64,000 nucleotides of DNA from Galdieria partita (Eukaryota; Rhodophyta; Bangiophyceae; Galdieriales; Galdieriaceae). The position numbers and the translations under genes are program-made. Shown piece after piece: positions 35,685 through 46,512 of the stretch. The stretch spans positions 124,001 through 188,000 of the forward strand of contig BQMJ01000040.1 of NCBI GenBank assembly GCA_025991245.1. Direction: 5' to 3'. The notes under the pieces are model-generated. The model worked only from the letters and a program-made list of their open reading frames with translations, was not told the origin of the DNA and did no database searches. The stretch's first letter is position 1; the number at the start of each line of letters is the position of its first letter.

Positions 35685-38600
35685 ATGGAAGGCATTTCAC
35701 GAGGGCTTCCTGTTAGAGTTGTAGACGAATACAGGATATGGGACCGTTTAAGAGGTACTTTTATTTATTTTGGAAGTAAAAATGCTAACTGTTAAATTTC
35801 ACTAGTTGAGTCAAGTATGCCACTATATCAGCTTTCGTGGAAAGATTATTCCCACGATGGTTCGTTTGTTTCGAGAGTTTCTCAAAGTGTGTGGCTCGAT
35901 TTTCTTGTAAATAGTGGCACAGTGGATTCTAGTAATGGAATTTTTAGCTATTTTCATTCCGGACCGGTTGATTGGTTTAAAAATCCCTATCTATATATTT
36001 ATGTAATAAGCGTCGCAGATCTTGACTCGTATAGAGAAAAGCAAAGAATGCGTTTACACGTATTTGCAGAGGCCTGTCGAGAGAAAAAGGTGGAGTATCT
36101 TATCGTATATAGTCCACCTTCAACAGCTCCTTTGGCTGCAGCTTTGAACACAACAAACAGTAATGTGTCTTCATTAAGCTTGCGAATGTTTAGCGAAGAA
36201 GATCCTGCACAAAAAGCTCGAAGAAAGGTTTTCGAGAGGTTGAAAACTGAACTCAACGTAATAAAAGGTCGTGAAACAGTTGTAAAGCTAGAACAGGGTG
36301 GAACAGTTCCAGCATTTTTTGTTCATCGATTACGAGAGTGCATTGTATCGGCTATCGAGCAAAGGGTTAAAGGATACCGGAAGGAGTTAGACAAATACTT
36401 GCAGAGCAAAAGTTCTCCTGGATGGAATTTGCAAAAGTTGGTTGCATTGGAAGAAAGTCTAGCCTTTGTCTACTATCAAGCTGGTCATTTAGAGTCCTCA
36501 CTGAAATGTTATCAAAACGTTCAAGACGTACTTCAAAATAACAAGATGAAAGTCTTTCGTCAGGCTTCTACTAAAATTTCTTCAGCTCGTCAAGTTTTAT
36601 ATTATGGTTGTGAAGAGATTCGCACTCTTTTGTGCCAAAGTCGCTTGGGAGAATTGGAAGTTTTGTCTTATATCTTTTCAAGACAGTTTGCATTGTTGTA
36701 TTCATTGCGAATATTCGGCGATATCCCAAAATTGGTATTTAAGTAAGTATATTGTGTCATTTGGAAATCTTCGTCCTAAAGAAATCTTATAGCTATATTT
36801 CTAATATTTATCAGCGGACGAATTACGTGAATGAGGAAGCTGAAAATTTTTTTATACAGGCATGGATCTTCTGCTGCTGTGGGGCGCTGAGAGACTCTTC
36901 TTATATTCCTCGAGATAATAATGCCGATGAATTAGAAGAAGATGCAGACATCGAGCATTCTTTTCCTGCCTACTTTTCAGCAGATTTTATTGCGAAGCTT
37001 ATTTTTATACAACTTTTGTGCTTTTCGAATTTTTTACGTTCGAAATATAGCAAGATTTCAGCTGAAGTTCCTTGCATCTACCTAGATTTAGAGAAAATAT
37101 TTGTAGATTCTCGTAAGCAACTAGCTATGGACGATGGGATACTAAATGAAGACGAAACATTATCACACCATTTGGAAAGCCTCGAAAATGGTTGTATGGA
37201 ATTCATTGGTTTGTGTCGTAACTTGACGGAGCTGCTCAGTAAATCTGGAAGACGAAGGCTTGTTTCGGAAATGCGCGGATATTACGGAGTTACGTTGGCA
37301 ACTTTTGGAAGATTAGAAGAAGCACGACAAGTTTTGGAGGCCGAATGTTCTATGTTATCCAGTGAACATTGGAACCTCCTCTTATTTGACCGTCTAAGCT
37401 GGCTTGCTAGGACTGAAAAGGATCTTGGCCGTTTACCGGAATATTTGACAAGTTGCTTAAGTATTCTTCACAACTTGTGTGATTTGCAGCGAAACTGCTC
37501 CGAGCATATAATGAAAAAGCTCAGACAGGAAGCTTCCTTTTGGATTGGAGAAGTAAATGAGTTATGCAAGACAGTTCCTGAGACAGTATCTTATCGTCTG
37601 GACAAAATTTTTCGCTCATGCAGAATTATGACAAAGTTGCAATCGGAAGAAATTTTTCAGTTTGACCCTCTTTCATTAGATATTTCTTTAGAATCTGAAT
37701 TACCCAGTGGTATATATGTTGAAAAGTGCATTGTTATTTTGGCAGAACAGAGTGAAGGTTTAAAGGATACAGAGCACAGAAGGCTTCAACTGGAAAGTAA
37801 CGATTCATTTGATATACTACCTGGTTCCAACATTATTAGTGTTATCACGGATAGTCTTGAACTTTGTGGAGTATTGTTTGTGGAGAGCATTCATTTAAAA
37901 ATGCATAATTTGAATTTGATATGGACAGCGAAAGATCCACTCGACGCTTTTTTTCCATTGTTTACTTGTCTCATTGTACATGAGCGGCCTCCTCTTGGCC
38001 GCGTTATTCTTCAGTCATGCTCGGAATGTTACACAAACAATGGCAAGTTTTTCGTCGATCAGGATGTTGAAATTGAGGCTTCACAGCATTCTTCTGTAGA
38101 AGGTTCTCATATTCTTATCGGTTTTTGTAAGCATTCAAAGGATCAGATATCCCTGAAGCTACCGTCTATCGAGGCTGGGGACACGTATCGATTAACAGCA
38201 TCTATTCCTGTTCCGAAGGAAAACTTCAATCTCTTGAGAGTAATTCAAACCACGGGAGAACCATCGCATTATAAACAAAGTATGATCTTGTTTGCCACTT
38301 TAGTTGGCAAGGAGATTCTAAGTTCAGGAGAAGAGAAACGATTTCACTATAGAACAGAAAAGGAAGTCGATATTATGTTTCCGTTTTCTATTGGTATACA
38401 ATGCAAAACTCTCTTATTTGATGACAACACAGTGAAGTTTATACTTACTTGTTCCTGTTGCAGTTCCCTTGTATCTCGTTTTGTTGCACTTCAAATTTTG
38501 TCCATGTCAGTGCCAGAGCTTCATGTAGACACTAGAAATGAAGATAGTCATTTATATTCTTTTCATTTTCGAAAACCCTTTGAAAGGCGATTCTTTTTGT

Positions 38601-39142
38601 TGAAGTTGGTTTCAGAAGTGGATAGGCTTAGATCTATGTTGAAGGCAACGGAAGAATCATTTAGTTTATCATGTTGTATTTCGAAGCACAATGAGAGCTT
38701 TAATAATACTAATAGTATGCAACTAAGGTGTCCATTCCCGTTTGCATCGCTTGTTCCGTCATATGTCTTCAGGGTAGAATATAAGTATGATGATACTTGC
38801 CAACCGCTACAAGGTTGTGAGTTTCCTCTTCGAATCAGTTTGAAGTTAATTCGATTGGACGGAGAGGAGACCTTTGGTGAAGGCTTTGGTTATTTAATTG
38901 ACAACGACAGCGTTGGATGGATTATTGTGGGAAAATCTCGAGGCTTCTTGCCGCATAACCAATCCGCTGTTGACCTTGTAGTCACACTTGTTCCTGTTTT
39001 GTCCGGTATTTTGTATCTACCTTCCTTCTCTCTGTATTATAATGGCGAAAGGGTCCGTTCTCAAAATATTTATCAGGTTGATTGTAGCCGCCAAGTTATT
39101 GTGAGACCTCCTGTACACCTTCTGTCACCCTCAGTTTCATAA
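35685..39142 (+). CDS. TRAPPC10: TRAPPC10/Trs130, TRAPP II tethering complex subunit
   Basis: Three exons: 35685-35754, 35806-36742 and 36793-39142, with 51-bp and 50-bp introns. The product is about 1,118 aa, similar to human TRAPPC10 (1,259) and yeast Trs130 (1,102). The N-terminal region matches the family: DWFKNPYLYIYVI, a Ser-poor strand YLIVYSPPS, then KSSPGWNLQKLVALEESLAF followed by AGHLESSLKCY. The middle is helical (TPR-like) and the last third beta-rich, as in other TRAPP II specific subunits. Known role: with TRAPPC9 it extends the TRAPP core to activate Rab11/Ypt31-type GTPases at the late Golgi. The donor at 36743 is a strong GTAAGTAT, used in place of a nearer GTATTT. Confidence 0.85.
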
Positions 39143-39974
39143 CTATAACTGATGAATATTGTTTTCAGTGCAGTTTACAAGTGACATATGAATGAAAGCA
39201 GACAAGCAGAATGGTTGAGTCTATCAAGTAGACCATGTGACCGAGTGTATAATCTTGCAAGTCATTTTCATTATTTTGTATTCGTTACGAATTATATGAT
39301 AGTGGAATGGCAACAAAAGTGATCATTGTCCAAAAATGAACAACTTTTATTCTTATATATTGTGGCATCCTTAATGTTGATTGACTCGTAAATTATGAAA
39401 TTCTTCGAAATTGTCGCCTTGCTTTTAATTTTTACGAATCATGATATTTTGCTCGTAATATGAATGCCTTGTCGAAGAGCGAACAAAATTGAAATTCATT
39501 TTCCAGAAGAACTTTGCCAGCTGTTCGAAAATTTTGAGAAAACTGATCTACAAACAGGATTTCTACATTGTCGACAAGGAATGTTTGATCTTTAGCACTC
39601 CATCATGAGAGAAAAGAGAGGGTTTTGAACTGCATTGGTTTGGTTTCCCTTAATATAGTTGTTTATAAATTTCGTATGATCCTTGCACTAATTGTTTCAT
39701 TTCTGGTTACTTGAAACAAGGCTTTCGTTTCCTCCAACAAAAACATTTGCATTTAGTCTTCCTGTTTTCAATATAGCTGATTGCTAAAGCGAAATCAATC
39801 TTCTTAAGTATTGCTGAAATTTTGTTCAGGCAGAGGCAGTCGAACTTGTTTCACGTTTCAGAAACTGACTTTTTTTTCACATGGGCATAGTATATAATGC
39901 ATGCATGAACATTTGAATATCAGCACTGGTCCTCAATTATCATTTTGAAGCTTTTAACTATCAACGGATACCAA
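39143..39974 (+). other. intergenic stretch, no gene seen
   Basis: 832 bp between the TRAPPC10 stop and a weak small gene model. The sequence is AT-rich with stops in every frame and no reading frame of note. I saw no tRNA-like A and B boxes, no long inverted repeat and no tandem repeat by eye. The first 100-200 bp probably hold the TRAPPC10 3' end. The part near 39.9 kb may contain the promoter of the following genes. Confidence 0.5.
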
Positions 39975-40318
39975 ATGGATAGTAAGTTCAAAAAATATAA
40001 GAAGATAACCAAGATGTTACAAAAATTTCCTGTAAACATCGATGGTCTTGAAGCAGACTGTAATGATATTCTCAATTGTTTCTTTTGCTAATGAGATATT
40101 GCATAATTCACAATATTTCAAGTTTTTATTCAGACGCAGCTAGAAGAACAGTGATTTTCAGCAGAATGATAATAGAGAGAATTCCACTTGTTGAAAATAC
40201 TTTCAAGTTGACCTATTTGGAGGAGTTCCTTTGCAACTCCTATTCGATAGAATCCACGAAACAGAAATTTGGCGGGACAAGTTTGAATGACAACTCATGG
40301 AGGCTGAACATAGTCTGA
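39975..40318 (+). CDS. possible small two-exon gene of unknown function
   Basis: Weak model. The ATG at 39975 opens a Lys-rich start (MDSKFKKYKKITKML) that stays open to 40059. A GTAATG donor at 40060, an acceptor TTATTCAG ending at 40133 and a GCTAATG branch-like site give a 74-bp intron. The second exon (40134-40318) continues in frame (RRTVIFSRMIIERIPLV) to a stop at 40318. The product would be 89 aa, with no family I recognise. The end overlaps the start of the next gene model by 22 bp in a different frame, so at least one model may be wrong, or this may be an upstream ORF in the leader of the next gene. Confidence 0.3.
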
Positions 40319-40826
40319 TTGGGTCGGCTCCCATATTACCACTTCTTCCAGAACAACAATATATTGCAAACAAAGGACAACAGAGGAAACGTCGTTCAAA
40401 GGAAACGAATGAAAAGAATACAAACACTTGGCGATGTTCGATCCCTACAATAGAACGGGACAAAGAAATCTTAGAAGAGGAGGAAGTGTTCAACTTGCTG
40501 CAAGCATTTAGAAAATATTTTCCAGAACCACCTAGCAACTTGAAAGCTCAGCAAATAATAGAGGTAAGCTATAGCTCTGTTTGTTTTGAGTCACTTAAGG
40601 GAAAAAGAGTGTGTCGGGAGCAGTCCTTACGGAGCAAGAAGAATTCGCGTTGTGGAAAGAAAATTTACAGCCTTGGAGCCATAGGTGGTACTCTAAAAAG
40701 GACTCTTTTTTCAAGGTTGCTAGAGCAAGGTTTCAGAACAGTTCAGAAATTCAATTTATTACAAAGGAACTGGCAGAAGAGTGGGCCAAACGCTTCTTTC
40801 ATAGCAAAGAACAGATTGCTGACTAG
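40297..40826 (+). CDS. hypothetical protein, two exons
   Basis: Exon 1 runs 40297-40563 and ends at a strong GTAAGC donor. The acceptor AAAAAG at 40607 gives a 44-bp intron and keeps phase into 40608-40826, for a total of 161 aa. An alternative acceptor at 40599 would change frame and is less likely. The protein is highly charged: a basic patch QQRKRRSKETNEKN, an acidic helix ILEEEEVFNLLQAFRKYF, and a second exon with Trp-rich LWKENLQPWSHRWYSKKD and EEWAKRFFHSK. The basic patch could be a nuclear localisation signal. I do not recognise a domain. It is convergent with the aminodeoxychorismate synthase gene with 140 bp between stops. Confidence 0.5.
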
Positions 40827-40966
40827 GCTGTGTGATACTCATAACGTATAAACAAGAGCGTAAACGTGTAGCAAATAAACATCCAACGCAGCAAACATGG
40901 ACAGTAATATGAAAAATATAATACATGTTTTCAAAACAGCGGATGTATACTCGAAATTGTCCTGCT

Positions 40967-43195
40967 TCAACTCAGATCGAAGCGACCATGACAACCTAAA
41001 CTCAGACTTATCGCGTTTAGTAAAGCAGACGCTTTCAACAAGACTTCTTGATATTCTTCTGCTTCTACACTTCGACTTGTGATTGCCCCACCAGTGCCCA
41101 TAGTGACCCTGTCCGGAGTAATTACAATAGTACGTATAACAACATTCAAGTTGATAGCGCCATTCAAGCTCAAATATCCTATGCTCCCTGAATACAAACC
41201 TCGCGCAGAAGTTTCAAGTTGGTCAATGATTTCCATAGTTCTCACTTTAGGAGCACCTGTCATGGAACCCATTGGAAACGCAGCACGCACAGCTTCTAAT
41301 GGAGCAGTTTCCTCACCTAAAATGCCGCGTACTGTTGAAACCAACTGGTGGACTGTGGCATAACTTTCAACATTCATCAAATTAGGTACCCACACCTTGC
41401 CTGGATGACAAACTCTTCCAAAGTCATTTCTTACTAAATCTACTATCATTAAATTTTCTGAAAAGTCTTTTTCCGAATTCTGCAACTTGTTCTTTAAATA
41501 AATATCCTCCTCATGAGTACGTCCTCGCTTTATAGTCCCTTTTATTGGCTTGGACTCGATAAGTTTGTTGCGGTTCACATGGATAAAGCGCTCTGGAGAA
41601 CTGCAGCATACAGATAAAGACTTGAGACGAAGAAAACAGGAATACGGTGCTGGATTAATCTTCCGAAGTGTACAGTACAAAGTAAAGGGGTCTAATTGAC
41701 CTTCGAGATGGATTCTATTGGTCAAACATATCTCATATGTTTCGCCTTCATAAATAAATGTCTTGCAACGAGCTATCTTCTCGATATATTCATCTTCCGG
41801 AATTTCCCATCGAAACTTTGGAAACTCGATCGTCATGTTTTGTTCGTCAACAAACATTGTCTCCTGGCTCTCTGCCACGTCTCTAACTTGAAGTTCAATA
41901 TATTCAAACCACTGTCTGCTATTCAAAGAATCATCTACAGATACATCTTCCAAACAAACAGCTTCAATTGTGTCAGAACGATGGTCCAGTACAATAAATC
42001 GGTCACAGAACATAAATGTAGCATCAGGCAATGACGACTTATGCCGATTCTGTACTGGACAACAATCCACTTTGGTTTCATAGCCAAAATAACCTACAAA
42101 TCCTCCACAAAACTCATAAAAAGGACTGCAAGTTTCCTCTATTACTCTTTCATTAAGCTTTCTCTGCAAAAAATCGAATATATTACACTTGGAGACATCA
42201 ACATACTTTAGACAACCGTCATGATGACATCTATACTGCTCTACTAACTGATGTTCCACGTGATATTCAAAATAAGCTGAAAACGGACCTGAACAATCTC
42301 CCATATAAGAATAATGTCCACTATCTTCAGTCGACAATGAAGAGTCTAACCAGAAGCAAGGCAGACTTGATCTTCCAAAAACTTTTTGAAATAGGTACGG
42401 CGTATTCAACCTGTTCAACGGAATCGTCAGCAGTTTCGACACCACACGAAACTTTTGCCTAGTTTGAGCAACAAATGTTGACTGTGGTCTCGAACCAGAC
42501 TGAAGAAATTTTCCTGGATTTCGAGAAATATCCAACAGTTTCCTGTCTTTGATCACAATATCAAGGAAATTGTATAGAATCTTCTTGCCATATTCTGTAC
42601 AAACCGACTCTGGGTGAAACTGTACTCCAAACAAAGGTTTTGTTTTGTGTCTGCAAGCCATAAGTAAATTATCCTCTATTGACCAAGCCAGAGGGTACAA
42701 GGAATCAGGAAGGGTCGATGCTTTCACACAGAGTGAATGATACCTAACCACGGAGAATACCTCAGGTAAGTCAGCAAAAATATCTACACCTTGATGCTTT
42801 ATGCGACTTAAACGTCCATGCCAAACGTCGCGAGCGTGTTCTATTTCACCACCAAAGATCCAGACCATACCCTGGAAGCCAAGACAAACTCCTAGCACAG
42901 GGATTGGCCATTCCTTCAAAACCTGGAAACAAAGACCAAAGTCTTTAGGGTTCTCCGGTCTACCAGGCCCTGGAGAAAGAATAACACAGTCAAAGTCGCT
43001 GGCTCAAATTATTTCCTGTTGAAAAAGTACAAATAGCTCAACGAACCTACATGAGAACGACTTGAAAGACGTGTAATCGTCATTCTGAATAACAATAGGC
43101 TTCAAAAAGGTCTCTTCTGCTAATGCTTGCAAAAGATTATATGTATAAGAATCGTAGTTGTCAACAATAAGAACTCTAACGTCTCGCTTTGTCAT
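40967..43195 (-). CDS. bifunctional 4-amino-4-deoxychorismate synthase (PabA-PabB fusion)
   Basis: Two exons (43195-43051, 43002-40967), 48-bp intron, 726 aa. The N-terminal glutamine amidotransferase domain has DNYDSYTYN, LSPGPGRPENP, the nucleophile motif LGVCLGFQG and FGVQFHPES. The C-terminal chorismate-binding domain carries PIKGT (about residue 536), whose Lys marks PabB rather than anthranilate synthase (PIAGT). It is followed by LMIVDLVRNDFGRVC and GSMTGAPKVRTMEII. Together they make 4-amino-4-deoxychorismate from chorismate and glutamine, the first step to p-aminobenzoate for folate. The protein starts directly with the amidotransferase (MTKRDVRVLIVDNYDS), so I see no room for a plastid transit peptide. 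It is fused, as in plants and fungi. Confidence 0.93.
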
Positions 43196-43383
43196 CGCAT
43201 CAAAGCTTCAATCTTCTAAAAGCCCAATCAACTGTTCAAACTTGTTCTTTACACATATTCATATGTCCTACTGAAGGCATTTGGCCAAGCCATGTGAACC
43301 GAAGTATTCTCCGTATATCACATATCCAAAACACTCATAATTACTAAAAATATACAGTTACTAACATAATCATTACAGGATTT

Positions 43384-44313
43384 CTATCTAAATGATGAAT
43401 AACTGGTCTCTTTTCTCTTCACAACCTTCTTATTCCTTGAGGAGCCAAACATATTAGATAACGTCCTCACATGATACGGTTTTCTCGAGAATCCTCTTGA
43501 ATCTTCTCTATTTAATAACTTGGAAGACTGCGCTTCATTCGAAACCCTCAGCCATTCGTTGGTCAACTCTACGTTGCCTCTAAATACTGAATACCAATCT
43601 GCTACCTGTTTAGGAGATATCTTATGACTCCTTGATATGGTCTGTATCAGTGGATCATTTGTTAGGACTGGCGAAGACTCAACCGCTTCCTTCACAGCGA
43701 CTTGAACTGAATTCTGTAAATCTGTAACTTCTCGAACACTTCCATAATGTTCGCCGTGTTGGTAAGACAAGTATATCCACTTTGTTTCATCGCCTTCAAA
43801 ATTTACTATGTCCACGAAACTTTCGTCTTCACAATGAATACGTACGTTAACATGGTACAGAATAGAAATGGCCTGAAGCTACATAAAAAGAGTCAAATTC
43901 TGATAACAACCCAAAAACCGAACATATACCTCCAAATTACCTGCCCAAGTACCCAATTTCCTCATGTCGGTGATGTATGTCTGAAAATCCTTCTCTTCTA
44001 CGAAACAGCAATATTCTTCTTCGTGACTCTGCAAAAACCCACATACGGCTTCTCTTAATTCTCGGTGGTACTCTGGTGTGCCATAAAGTTGGTCAGAAAC
44101 TGCACTGAAAAGGCAATTTCCATCCTTCTCCACAGTCTTGATTCCCAGGCCCAGCAAGAACAATCTTTCTCGCAACAAAGGACTATCCTCTGAAGAGTCT
44201 TCTAGACTTCTTTCCGAAGGACTCGGACTGGCTACTTCAACTAGAGGAAGCTGAACAGAGTCCAACGAAGCTCTCTTATTTTCTTGTCGTCTCTTTTTGG
44301 ACAGAATAAGCAT
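43384..44313 (-). CDS. OTU-domain cysteine protease, OTUD3-like
   Basis: Two exons (44313-43930, 43878-43384), 51-bp intron, 292 aa. The OTU domain starts near residue 50 with LGLGIKTVEKDGNCLFSAVS, containing the catalytic DGNC Asp and Cys. It continues through GTWAGNLE and, across the splice, AISILYHVNVRIHCED. It ends with YLSYQHGEHYGSVREV, holding the catalytic His. The order GTWAGN then GEHYxSVR is that of the OTUD3 group. Downstream is a UBA-like helical part (ISPKQVADWYSVFRGNVELT) and a basic tail. Predicted activity: removal of ubiquitin chains. The N-terminus is basic (LSKKRRQENKR) and may be a nuclear signal. Confidence 0.87.
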
Positions 44314-44460
44314 AGCAAGCCACTATATCCCAGCAGTACTGCTAGAAAGTTGGAAGTGACATCAAAAATGCATCACAATTGGATTTCGCTGATGTTTAGA
44401 CAATTCCTTTTATTATACGATACAGTTTCAAGAACAAAAACTAGAAAAATTTCTAAATAT

Positions 44461-45739
44461 TTACGAATACAATGAGTCTGTATAATGGAAAGAAACTCGA
44501 AAACTCAAGCTTGAAGAAAAGTATGCGTTCTTCCAACTGAAAGTAGAAGCCACTCGAAATTTAGCTATAGACGGTGATAAACCCAGCCTATTATTTAGAC
44601 ACAACATAGCTACTTTGGACATAACCACTGAAGGAATTGCCTTCAAATAACGATAACGGAGACCTTTGAAAAACCCAAAAATACCCGACTCTCTCCAGAC
44701 GTCACTTGCAACACTGAACATGGCAGTAAGTTGCGAATATTTTAGCCACTTATCGGAATCTGTTGCAGATAAAACAGTCATTCGTTTGGATACCACATTG
44801 AAAGGCTGAGCAATAGTTTGTGCGAACAGACTAGAAACGGCACTCAAGACTAACAAACTCCACAAATTCAGGTCAACATAAGAAGTGTTCGAGTACTTTC
44901 TTCGTTTCCTTCTGGAGACTTCGGTTCGTAGGATATCGTAGAAAAGATATTCTAAACCATATTGTGGTACCATTCGTAGCACAGCAGGAAACAAACCTCC
45001 ATATACTACTCGTACATTCTTAGGCGGATCGAGACCCTTCATTTTGAGAGTCTGTGTCGCGTGCAAAGGATAACAAACTGCCATGGCTATCATACTGGTC
45101 ACTGAAACCGCTAATATTCTTTCTTTCGGTGTAATTTCTCTTGAGGGATGAATCTTTGTTTGCAAAAAATACTTGGTTTGCTCAAAAAGAGCAAGCCTAA
45201 GGGATTTGGTGACAGCGCTTTTTAAGACAAAGCCTGTCCACCCATCAAAAAGCCCTTTCCAACCTTGCTCTTTCCATACTCTTAAAAGAATACTGGGCAG
45301 CGATAAAGAAGAATATGGCGAATTCACTCTCGACTTGAGTGCAGTTACAACTTCAACCGGAGTTATCACAATGGAGGTTAGGGCTCCTGAAACAAAACCT
45401 GCCATAAAAATTTTACATAACCTTGGAATAAACTATAAAGAGGAAAGGTTAGAATGTTCAAAAATATATGATATCAGTGCAGGAAGAATCTGCACTCATA
45501 CGCCGTACCTTGTCGTTTTCCCTTGGTTTCTTCACTGGAATAGAACCAATGTAAAAGTTTGTAATAAAACTTTCCAAGAAGTTTAACTGTTTAGTAGAAC
45601 TTGTCAGGGAATAGTGAGGTAAAGAGAATTTTTCGATATGCAAGTTATTCTCCGGAATGGAGTGAAGAAAGCATAGAGAACTGCAGGCATGGCATCTATT
45701 GGAGCTGTGACAAACACATGTTCTGTTCCTTGACTTCAT
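44461..45739 (-). CDS. mitochondrial carrier family (SLC25) protein, substrate unknown
   Basis: Two exons (45739-45509, 45432-44461) with a 76-bp intron, the longest well-supported intron here; 400 aa. Three carrier repeats can be traced by their signature helices: TPVEVVTALKSR, YPLHATQTLKMKG and QPFNVVSKRM. After the first repeat comes WKEQGWKGLFDGW, a normal matrix-helix motif, and FGFFKGLRYRYLK follows the third. The acidic/basic residues of the second and third signatures depart from the PxD/ExxK/R consensus, which suggests a divergent member. The N-terminal exon is Cys-rich (CVCHSSNRCHACSSLC) and unlike typical carriers. Divergent from the zinc-finger gene with 96 bp between starts. Confidence 0.78.
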
Positions 45740-45835
45740 AACTTGCTCTCGTCTTCCATAGAACAGAACTGAAAGATTTTAGTACGCCAATCCGAACCAA
45801 TTTCGAGGTACAAATTCACCACCGAAGAAAGATTC

Positions 45836-46444
45836 ATGAATTCTCAAAGATCTTCTGAAACTGCAACTCATGGACAAAGGACTTGGCGTGCTACTCTTGC
45901 GTTTGGTTTCCCAACTGTAGTCTTTCATGTTTTTTTGTCTTCCCTAGGCTGGCCGGTTTTCCGAAGACATGTAGAAGGAAAGCCACAAGTATGTTCTCTC
46001 TGTGGCGGTTACCGAGTCATTCCTTGTGATATTTGTTCAGGAGTTGGCAAAGTAAAGAAGGGAGTATTTTACCGAAGTAACAGTATAAAAAGAGACTCTT
46101 TGGTTGGTTCTCAATGGACAGCAGTTATTCCGGTACAAGGTAGACGTCACTTTTTGTGTATAGCGAAGAAAGGAAAGGGCAAAGATATGGTTGCTGTGTT
46201 ACAGACTACTTGCGGTAGAAAAGAGTCAAGGACTTTTATTGAAGTACCTCTTCAGGTTTGTCTCTACATTTGGACGTTTTCCTCAATCACATTTGTATAG
46301 GTTCTCAAAGACAGGAAGTTTTGGAACAGCGGATGGATTTGTGTAGAAAATTTGCAGCATACGGACAAACCTTGCTTCAAGTGCAAACAGCAAGGTGTCA
46401 TAAGATGTCCTCGATGTGAAGGAATAGGTCAAGTTGGACTTTAA
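45836..46444 (+). CDS. DnaJ-type zinc-finger protein without J domain
   Basis: Two exons (45836-46255, 46301-46444), 45-bp intron, 187 aa. Four CxxC knuckles of the DnaJ Cys-rich kind: CSLC (53-56), CDIC (64-67), then CFKC (165-168) and CPRC (176-179), with CSGVGK and CEGIGQ glycines after two of them. There is no J domain. Residues about 21-40 are hydrophobic (LAFGFPTVVFHVFLSSLGWP) and could be a membrane segment or part of a presequence. Plant plastid proteins such as BSD2 and PSA2 share this zinc-finger type and act in Rubisco or photosystem I assembly, so a plastid chaperone role is possible but only inferred. The roughly 97-residue gap between knuckles 2 and 3 is unusual. Confidence 0.72.
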
Positions 46445-46512
46445 TTATCAAAACAAAAGCAATGTTTTCATTGATTCTTCATCAACAAACATTAAATGAA
46501 TACTTTGAACAA

